From assembly GCF_965284335.1 (NCBI RefSeq), contig NZ_OZ260076.1: a stretch of 64,000 nucleotides of DNA; one strand, 5' to 3'. A program made the translations under genes and the position numbers. The notes under the pieces are model-generated. The model ran no database searches. It was not told the DNA's origin and saw only the letters and a list, made by a program, of their open reading frames with translations. Positions 58,224-64,000 of the stretch are shown here, piece after piece. The stretch is from Tabrizicola_A sp965284335 (lineage in GTDB: Bacteria; Pseudomonadota; Alphaproteobacteria; Rhodobacterales; Rhodobacteraceae). How positions within the stretch are numbered: position 1 is the first letter of the stretch; the number at the start of each line of letters is the position of its first letter.

Positions 58224-58712
58224 TCAATTTGCCAGCGGCTCTGCCGGCGCTTGGGCCTGCGCGCGGCGCTGCATTTCCTGCCGATACAGGGCCAGAAAAT
58301 CCACCGTATCGATGTTCAGCGGCGGGAAACCACCGTCACGCGTCACATCCGACACAATCCGGCGCACAAAGGGGAAGAGCATGCGCGGGCATTCGATCAA
58401 CAAGAACGGATGCAACTGATCCTCCGGCACGCCTTCCACATGGAAGACCCCGGCATAATCCACTTCCAACAAGAACAGCATATCGCCATTGGCCTTGTTC
58501 TTCGATGTCACCTTGAACTTGGTGACAATCTCGAACTGATGCTCTGCCTGCCGCTTGCGGGCATCAAGGCTGACAGCCACCTGAATGTCGGGCTGCACAT
58601 CGCTGCCGGTAATGCCCTTTTGGGCCACCATGTTTTCAAAAGACATGTCGCGCACATATTGCGCCAGCACAGACATGCGAATTTGCGGCACACCGCCGTT
58701 TTCCTCGGCCAT
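58224..58712 (-). CDS. secB: Protein-export chaperone SecB
   Basis: SecB keeps exported proteins unfolded and passes them to SecA. The 162-residue protein has the family start PQIRMSVLAQYVRDMSFENM, DIQVAVSLDARKRQAEHQFEIVTKFKVTSKN, and the C-terminal PFVRRIVSDVTRDGGFPPLNIDTVDFLALYRQ. It forms a tetramer. The first about ten residues are variable. It shares a terminator with dnaQ and lies divergent to no gene; fxsA is upstream on the same strand after 56 bases. Confidence 0.96.
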   Translation of the reverse strand: MAEENGGVPQIRMSVLAQYVRDMSFENMVAQKGITGSDVQPDIQVAVSLDARKRQAEHQFEIVTKFKVTSKNKANGDMLFLLEVDYAGVFHVEGVPEDQLHPFLLIECPRMLFPFVRRIVSDVTRDGGFPPLNIDTVDFLALYRQEMQRRAQAQAPAEPLAN

Positions 58713-58768
58713 TCCCGGAACTCCTAAAACCCGTTTGGCCGCTTTCCTAGCAGGTCAGGCGCGCCGCC

Positions 58769-59215
58769 TCAATGGCGGGTCCAGCCCGAGGGCGGAAGCC
58801 GGTCATCGTGGGGCTCAACCACCACGGTGTAATCTGCCTCAACCACCTCATCTTCATGGGTGGCACCGCTGCGAAACACAAAACCCCGCGCGGCCAGACG
58901 CTGGCCCACCAGCGCGATCACGATCTTTTGCACCAAGGGCAGCAACACCAAAAGCCCCAGACCGCTGGTCAAAAACCCCGGCAGCATCAAAAGCACCGCC
59001 GCCAGCACCCGAAACCCACCGCTGGCCACCTGTTGCAGCGGATTTGCCCCCCGCCGCGGTGCCTGCACAGGCCCTTGGCGCAGCACCGCCACCCCCAGCA
59101 TCGACGACGCCAGCACAAAGCCCAGCGTCCCCCACAGGCCCAAAATCCCGCCAAGCGTGACAAAAAGCCCGATTTCAACCAGAGGTATCGCCAGAATAAG
59201 CGCAAAAGCCCACAT
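58769..59215 (-). CDS. fxsA: FxsA family membrane protein
   Basis: The 148-residue protein has two to three hydrophobic segments: MWAFALILAIPLVEIGLFVTLGG near residue 5, GTLGFVLASSMLGVAVLRQG and LLMLPGFLTSGLGLLVLLPLVQ, and a polar C-terminus. These match FxsA, whose overexpression relieves F-plasmid exclusion of phage T7 in E. coli; its normal role is unclear. I chose the ATG at 59215; the frame to 59239 adds eight residues without support. Often it lies next to secB in Alphaproteobacteria, as here. Confidence 0.88.
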   Translation of the reverse strand: MWAFALILAIPLVEIGLFVTLGGILGLWGTLGFVLASSMLGVAVLRQGPVQAPRRGANPLQQVASGGFRVLAAVLLMLPGFLTSGLGLLVLLPLVQKIVIALVGQRLAARGFVFRSGATHEDEVVEADYTVVVEPHDDRLPPSGWTRH

Positions 59216-59324
59216 GTTTCCGTTCCTTTGGCGCTGCAAACTGGACTTGCGCAGGCGCAGTCCCTACATAAGCTGTCAACGCCCAAACCGCCAACCCTTT
59301 GGGCAAAATCGTGCCGAGGTCGAA

Positions 59325-59984
59325 ATGAACTCTTCTTTGTTGCAGCTTCTGGTCCTTGCTGGGGTCGCCGTTTTCCTCATCCTAAAGCTGCGCTCTGTCT
59401 TGGGAACGCGTGAGGGGTTTGAAAAACCCCCGATCCCGCTGGATCAGGCCCGCCCTCGTGCCAATCAGAAATTTGAAGTAATCGAAGGCGGCCTTGACCG
59501 CGACATCACCGATCATGTCGCCGAGGGTTCGGATGTCGCCCGCGCCTTGGCTGCAATGAAACAGGCCGAACCGGGCTTTTCGGTGTCGGAATTTCTGGGC
59601 GGGGCGCGCGGCGCTTATGAGATGATCCTGATGGCCTTTGAACGTGGCGATCTTGACAGCATCCGCCCCTTCTTGAACGACGAGGTTGAGGCCAGCTTTG
59701 CCCAAGCCATCAATGCCCGCGAACGTCAGGGCCTGACGGTCGAGGCGAATTTCATCGGCCTGCGCGAAATGACCATCGCCGAGGCGGAATTCGACAGCAC
59801 CTCGCGCACCGCAGAAATCACCATGCGCTTTATCGGAGAGCTGACCACCGTGGTCCGCAATGCCGCCGGCGAGGTGGTTGATGGCCACCCCACCAGCCCC
59901 AAGCGCCAGCGCGATGTCTGGACCTTTGCCCGCCGTATGGGCGTGCAAGACCCCAACTGGCAGCTTGTGGCCACCGGGGACTGA
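59325..59984 (+). CDS. timA: Tim44/TimA domain protein
   Basis: The 219-residue protein has one N-terminal membrane segment (about residues 4-21) and a C-terminal Tim44-like domain with FLGGARGAYEMILMAFERGDLDSI near residue 97 and VWTFARRMGVQDPNWQLVATG at the end. Alphaproteobacterial TimA is proposed to be the ancestor of mitochondrial Tim44 and TimB-type pieces. The start ATG at 59325 gives MNSSLLQLLV; the larger open frame upstream overlaps the fxsA coding region. Its stop overlaps the mltA start (TGATG), and mltA and smr follow in one operon. Confidence 0.9.
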   Translation: MNSSLLQLLVLAGVAVFLILKLRSVLGTREGFEKPPIPLDQARPRANQKFEVIEGGLDRDITDHVAEGSDVARALAAMKQAEPGFSVSEFLGGARGAYEMILMAFERGDLDSIRPFLNDEVEASFAQAINARERQGLTVEANFIGLREMTIAEAEFDSTSRTAEITMRFIGELTTVVRNAAGEVVDGHPTSPKRQRDVWTFARRMGVQDPNWQLVATGD

Positions 59985-61009
59985 TGCGTGCGGCGCGGGC
60001 CTTTCGCTGGTTGGCGCTTGCCATGACCGTGGCAGGCCCCGTCTCGGCGCAGATGCTGGATTTTGAACAGCTTGAAGGCTGGGAAACCGACAATCACCGC
60101 GCCGCGCTGGTCAGTTTTCTGGAAACCTGCGACAGGCTGGAGGGCCCCGATTGGGAACCCATCTGCGCCTTTGCCGCCGATGCCGGGGCCTCTGACGCCT
60201 CGGCCAAGGCGTTTTTTGAACTGTTTTTCAAACCCGTCATCGTGGGCGATCCGCCTGCACTTTTCACCGGCTATTATGAGCCGGAACTGAACGGCTCTCT
60301 CACCCGCAGCCCGCGCTTTGCCTATCCGATCTATCGCCGCCCCCCCGAATTGACCGATGGCCAAGTCTACCATGACCGCGCCACGATTGAGGGCGGCATC
60401 CTGCGCGGCCGGGGTTTGGAAATCGCATGGCTGGAAGACCCGGTCGAGGCGTATTTTCTGCAAATTCAAGGCTCTGGCCGTATCCGGCTACCGGATGGAA
60501 AGGTCATTCGTGTCGGCTATGCCGGGCGTAATGGCCATGGCTACCGCTCGATCGGGCAAGAGATGATCCGCCTTGGCACCCATACGCCCGATCAGCTTTC
60601 GGCACAGGAAATCCGCGCTTGGGTGCGGGCCAATGGGCGGGCAGGCAGCGCCATGCTGAACCGCAACCCGTCTTATGTGTTTTTCCGCAAACTGGCCGAT
60701 CTGCCCGCCGAAAAGGGGCCGATTGGGGCGATGGGGCGGTCGATCACCACGCTGCGCTCGGTTGCGATTGACCCCGCCTATACGCCCTTGGGCGCGCCGG
60801 TCTGGGTGGAAAAGAACGGCCGCGATCCCATTCGCAGCCTGATGGTGGCACAAGACACCGGCGGCGCGATCAAGGGGCCGCAGCGCGCTGATATCTTTTA
60901 CGGCACCGGCGATGCGGCGGGCGATGCCGCCGGCACCGTCAAGGATGATGGCCGGATGATCGTGCTTTTGCCGATCGACCGCGCCTATGCCATGCTGCCC
61001 GAGGGCTGA
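59984..61009 (+). CDS. mltA: Membrane-bound lytic murein transglycosylase A
   Basis: MltA cleaves peptidoglycan glycan strands, leaving 1,6-anhydro ends. The 341-residue protein begins with a signal sequence (MRAARAFRWLALAMTVAGPVSA) but has no lipobox cysteine, so it is probably soluble in the periplasm. The MltA domain FTGYYEPELNGSLTRSPRF is followed by EAYFLQIQGSGRIRL, and the 3D domain carries the catalytic aspartate in VAQDTGGAIKGPQRADIFYGTG near the C-terminus. It starts in the timA stop and lies three bases before smr. Confidence 0.95.
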   Translation: MRAARAFRWLALAMTVAGPVSAQMLDFEQLEGWETDNHRAALVSFLETCDRLEGPDWEPICAFAADAGASDASAKAFFELFFKPVIVGDPPALFTGYYEPELNGSLTRSPRFAYPIYRRPPELTDGQVYHDRATIEGGILRGRGLEIAWLEDPVEAYFLQIQGSGRIRLPDGKVIRVGYAGRNGHGYRSIGQEMIRLGTHTPDQLSAQEIRAWVRANGRAGSAMLNRNPSYVFFRKLADLPAEKGPIGAMGRSITTLRSVAIDPAYTPLGAPVWVEKNGRDPIRSLMVAQDTGGAIKGPQRADIFYGTGDAAGDAAGTVKDDGRMIVLLPIDRAYAMLPEG

Positions 61010-61012
61010 TCC

Positions 61013-61624
61013 ATGGCCCGCCGTCGCACCCTTCGCCCCGATGAACAGGAAATCTGGGCCGCCGTGGCGCGCACCGCCACGCCCTTGCATCCGGGCCGTC
61101 AGCTCTTTCTGAAAGAGGTGGACACCGCGCAAAACGCCGTGCCCGTCCACCCCGATGGCCCCACACCACACGGCCACACCCACCCGCGCCTGCCGCTGTT
61201 TCATCTGGGCCAAAAGGCCCGCGTTGCGCCAAAAATCGACCTGATCCCGACGCCAGCCCAGGCGCTGGCCGCTGCGCCCTTGCAGATGGATGCTAAGACC
61301 CACGGCAAGATGACGCGCGGCAAACTCACCCCCGAGGCGCGGATTGACCTGCACGGCATGACCCTGTCCGAGGCGCATCCCGAACTGATCCGCTTTATTC
61401 TGAATGCGCAATCCGATGGCGCGCGGCTGGTGCTGGTGATTACCGGCAAGGGGCGGCGTGGCGAAGACCTTGGCCCCATCCCGCAGCGCATGGGCGTTCT
61501 GCGCCATCAGGTGCCGCAATGGCTGCGCCTTCCGCCCTTGGGTCAGGCGGTTTTGCAGGTGTCTGAGGCGCATCTGCGTCATGGCGGATCGGGCGCCTAT
61601 TACGTCTATCTGCGCCGCCGCTAG
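61013..61624 (+). CDS. smr: Smr-domain protein (MutS2-type endonuclease domain)
   Basis: The 203-residue protein has a long polar N-terminal part and a C-terminal Smr domain (about residues 110-203) with DLHGMTLSEAHPELIRFIL and VITGKGRRGEDLG, ending GSGAYYVYLRRR. These are the DLHGxT and TGxG motifs of the Smr nuclease family, related to the end of MutS2. It is the last gene of timA-mltA-smr and converges on the lipoprotein gene four bases away. The substrate of such stand-alone Smr proteins is unknown. Confidence 0.93.
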   Translation: MARRRTLRPDEQEIWAAVARTATPLHPGRQLFLKEVDTAQNAVPVHPDGPTPHGHTHPRLPLFHLGQKARVAPKIDLIPTPAQALAAAPLQMDAKTHGKMTRGKLTPEARIDLHGMTLSEAHPELIRFILNAQSDGARLVLVITGKGRRGEDLGPIPQRMGVLRHQVPQWLRLPPLGQAVLQVSEAHLRHGGSGAYYVYLRRR

Positions 61625-61627
61625 GCG

Positions 61628-62731
61628 CTATTGGTTTACCTCATCGGCAATCTGGACCACCGGGCGCAAGATGATCTGTGTGGCGTTTTGCACCGTTAAC
61701 ACGGCACCGGGCAACAGACCCACCCGCCGCGCGCGGTCATCCTCAAACGCGCCTTCGATCTGGCCGATATTGTCGATCAACCGGATCAGCGCCGGGCTGT
61801 CGCCCAAGGTGAAATGCCCCGCCCCGCTGCTGAAATTGCCCACATCCAGAAAGGTCACCTTCAGATCGGCCAAACGAGACACATCCGACAAAGACCCCAG
61901 CCGCTCACTCTCTCCGGTCAGCCGTGCCGACAGGCCCAAAAGCCTGTCACGATCCGACCCGAAAATCAAAAACGGTTCAGGCAGGGTGCCAATGGCCGCC
62001 GCCTGAGAGCGGAACACATCCACATCAATATCGGGCGAAATCAGGATCACGCCGCCAACCCGTCGCAAAGCTGCCTCATCGCCGCGAATGGCGGTCTGGC
62101 GCAGCGCCTCCATCGCAAGACCCGACCCCATGGAATGCGCGACCAGCAAAATCCGCCGCGCCCCGGCGGCAGACACTTCATCAATCAGCTTTTCCAACCC
62201 ATCGCGGGCAAACAGCGCCGAATCCCGATCATAGACATAGCCCAGCGGTTTCGCGGCCGAGGGCCAAGCATAATGCACCACCGCACCGGGCAGGTTCAAA
62301 TCATGCGAAAACTGCGCCACGCGATAGACGCCCTCGGCGAAATTGTTGTTATAGCCATGCACGAAAATCACGGCCTCATGGCCGTTCAGCGCCAAATTGC
62401 GTTTCAGGTCGGCGCGAAAATCTGGGTCTGATGGGTAAAGCACCTGCTTTGTCGTCAGAAAATGCCGCGCGGGGTTGGCGGTTTCAAACCGGCTGGGCCA
62501 ATTGATTTCACCCCGGTCTCGTTGCGGCGGGATCGAAACATCCAACCGCGCAAAGCGCATGTCCTCGCTGCGCTTCGGGCCAAAACCCTCTGCCTCCAAC
62601 GCCCGCGTGGTGCCGATGAACACCGGGGTGACATTTCCGATCTGCGCCGCCTCGGGGCTATAGGTGATCGCCCCACGCGGGCTGCACCCGATCAGAAGGG
62701 TCAGCGCCACAAAGAGAAAAGCGCGCGTCAC
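61628..62731 (-). CDS. Lipoprotein-anchored alpha/beta hydrolase (DUF900 family)
   Basis: The 367-residue protein starts MTRAFLFVALTLLIGCSPRG, a lipoprotein signal with lipobox LIGC, so it is attached to a membrane on the periplasmic side. The hydrolase part has FVHGYNNNFAEGVYRVA, the oxyanion-type stretch, and the nucleophile serine in VAHSMGSGLAMEAL near residue 200. DUF900 members resemble esterases of unknown substrate. Its stop is next to smr, and its start overlaps the hslU stop by four bases (ATGA), so it may be expressed with hslU. Confidence 0.88.
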   Translation of the reverse strand: MTRAFLFVALTLLIGCSPRGAITYSPEAAQIGNVTPVFIGTTRALEAEGFGPKRSEDMRFARLDVSIPPQRDRGEINWPSRFETANPARHFLTTKQVLYPSDPDFRADLKRNLALNGHEAVIFVHGYNNNFAEGVYRVAQFSHDLNLPGAVVHYAWPSAAKPLGYVYDRDSALFARDGLEKLIDEVSAAGARRILLVAHSMGSGLAMEALRQTAIRGDEAALRRVGGVILISPDIDVDVFRSQAAAIGTLPEPFLIFGSDRDRLLGLSARLTGESERLGSLSDVSRLADLKVTFLDVGNFSSGAGHFTLGDSPALIRLIDNIGQIEGAFEDDRARRVGLLPGAVLTVQNATQIILRPVVQIADEVNQ

Positions 62732-64000
62732 AGCACATAGCGCGAGATATCGGCCGACCGCGACAAGGCCCCCAGATGCTGTTCGACAAAGCCCGCATCC
62801 ACCGTCACCCTGTCGCCGCTGCGGTCAGGCGCGGTAAAGGACAGCTCCTCAAACACCCGCTCCATCACCGTATAAAGCCTGCGCGCCCCGATGTTTTCCA
62901 CGCTGCGATTCACCTCGGCGGCAATCCGCGCCAGCGCGGCAATCCCCTCGGGCGTAAAGGTGACGGCGACATCCTCGGTCGCCATCAGCGCCGAATACTG
63001 CCGGGTCAGCGCGTTGTCCGTCTCGGTCAGGATGCGCACGAAATCTTCTTCGGTCAGCGGGGCCAGTTCCACCCGAATGGGCAAACGGCCCTGCAATTCC
63101 GGCAAAAGATCGGACGGCTTGGCGATGTGGAACGCACCGGAGGCGATGAACAGGATATGGTCGGTTTTCACGGGGCCATATTTGGTGGAAACCGTCGTGC
63201 CCTCGATCAGCGGCAAGAGATCGCGCTGCACGCCTTCACGGCTGACATCAGCCCCCCGCGCATCAGACCGGGCACAGATCTTGTCGATCTCGTCCAGAAA
63301 CACGATGCCGTTTTCCTGCACCGCTTCCAAGGCCGCGGCCCTCACCGCCTCATCGTCCAAAAGCTTGTCAGCCTCTTGCCCGATCAACAGATCATAGCTG
63401 TCGGCCACCGTCACCCGCTTGCGCGTGGTGCGTCCGCCAAAGGCCTTGAACAGATCATTCAGCCCCTGCATCTGGTTTTCCATGCCCGGCATCATCCCGA
63501 ACATGCCCTGAGGCGCCGCCGAATCCTGCACCTCGATCTCGATCATGGTGCTGTCCAACTCGCCGCGCTTCAGCTTGCCGCGAAACATCTCGCGGGTTTG
63601 TTCGCGGGCATCCTTGCCCGCCAGCGCCTCGATCACCCGCTCTTCGGCGGATTTTTGGGCGCGGGCTTTTACCTCGTCGCGCATCCGGGCGCGGGTGTCG
63701 ATCATCGCGGCATCCACCAGATCACGAATGATGCTGTCCACATCGCGACCAACATAGCCCACCTCGGTGAACTTCGTCGCCTCGACCTTCAAAAACGGCG
63801 CGCGCGCCAGCTTGGCCAGACGGCGGCTGATCTCGGTCTTGCCCACGCCGGTGGGGCCGATCATCAGGATGTTCTTGGGGTAAACCTCATCGCGCAGATC
63901 ATCGCCCAATTGCTTGCGCCGCCAGCGGTTGCGCAGCGCCACGGCCACGGCCCGCTTGGCCTCACGCTGGCCGATGATGTGGCGATCCAGTTCCGAGACA
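62728..64000 (-). CDS. hslU: ATP-dependent protease ATPase subunit HslU, 5' end cut by the window
   Basis: HslU unfolds proteins and feeds them to the HslV peptidase. The frame is open to the window edge; the visible 423 residues lack only the first few (usual length about 435). The sequence at the edge reads SELDRHIIGQREAKRAVAVA, followed by Walker A GPTGVGKTE, the long I domain and IVFLDEIDKICAR (Walker B). The C-terminal end RSADISRYVL, including YVL, is the tail that inserts into HslV. An internal methionine near 63948 is only a GTG and not the true start. hslV would be expected beyond the right edge. Confidence 0.97.
   Translation of the reverse strand, partial: VSELDRHIIGQREAKRAVAVALRNRWRRKQLGDDLRDEVYPKNILMIGPTGVGKTEISRRLAKLARAPFLKVEATKFTEVGYVGRDVDSIIRDLVDAAMIDTRARMRDEVKARAQKSAEERVIEALAGKDAREQTREMFRGKLKRGELDSTMIEIEVQDSAAPQGMFGMMPGMENQMQGLNDLFKAFGGRTTRKRVTVADSYDLLIGQEADKLLDDEAVRAAALEAVQENGIVFLDEIDKICARSDARGADVSREGVQRDLLPLIEGTTVSTKYGPVKTDHILFIASGAFHIAKPSDLLPELQGRLPIRVELAPLTEEDFVRILTETDNALTRQYSALMATEDVAVTFTPEGIAALARIAAEVNRSVENIGARRLYTVMERVFEELSFTAPDRSGDRVTVDAGFVEQHLGALSRSADISRYVL

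Overview
The window looks like an ordinary chromosomal segment of an alphaproteobacterium of the Rhodobacteraceae (Rhodobacter/Paracoccus-like; genus not resolvable by eye). The support is the high GC content with alphaproteobacterial codon use, the short alphaproteobacterial L36 protein, MbfA, TimA, the two-domain malic enzyme MaeB, and the block rdgB-hemW-parBA-rsmG-mnmG-mnmE-rho-hemJ / maf-aroE-coaE-dnaQ-secB-fxsA-timA-mltA-smr-hslU. I see no insertion sequence, prophage or CRISPR array. Genes are tightly packed. The only gene-free stretch over about 300 bases is 55088-55464, which looks like the chromosomal replication origin.

Layout. 1-4.6 kb: a cut metallophosphoesterase and the complete serine pathway serA, serC, serB; serC has a structured leader that hides its ribosome binding site. 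4.6-9.5 kb: NUDIX hydrolase, NfeD/SPFH membrane pair, DinB with an extra zinc ribbon, an N-formylglutamate amidohydrolase-like protein, tRNA-Val(GAC), rpmJ and a PaiB-like flavoprotein. 9.7-10.9 kb: rlmH, rsfS and a 46-residue DUF3563-like protein. 11-17.6 kb: leuC, leuD, a membrane protein, a secreted endonuclease/phosphatase-family protein, leuB, a DMT transporter and tRNA-Pro(CGG). 17.6-22.4 kb: an FMO-RidA-DUF1028 operon, an AEC transporter, S-formylglutathione hydrolase and a UPF0178 protein. 22.4-27.4 kb: the iron exporter MbfA coupled to an iodotyrosine-deiodinase-like flavoprotein, an SDR/sugar-transferase pair, and a GntR regulator divergent from a ProC-like reductase. 27.4-38.2 kb: ilvD, an ornithine cyclodeaminase-HAD-DMT set, a DmpA peptidase, ilvA, argG, a sulfotransferase/aminotransferase pair and a secreted msrA. 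38.2-45 kb: maeB, mutS, grpE, hrcA.

45-64 kb is the origin region. Genes left of about 55.1 kb (hemJ, rho, mnmE, mnmG, rsmG, parA, parB) run leftwards and genes right of 55.46 kb (maf, aroE, coaE, dnaQ) run rightwards. The gap between them holds an AT-rich stretch, a perfect DnaA box and a perfect IHF-consensus match. Two perfect 16-bp parS palindromes flank parAB; one lies over the 3' end of rdgB and the other over the first codons of mnmG.

Branched-chain amino acid genes (leuCDB, ilvD, ilvA) and serine genes are scattered through the left half as separate units, typical of a free-living heterotroph making its own amino acids. The least explained parts are the IYD-like/MbfA pair, the FMO-RidA-DUF1028 operon, and the overlapping sulfotransferase/class IV aminotransferase pair.
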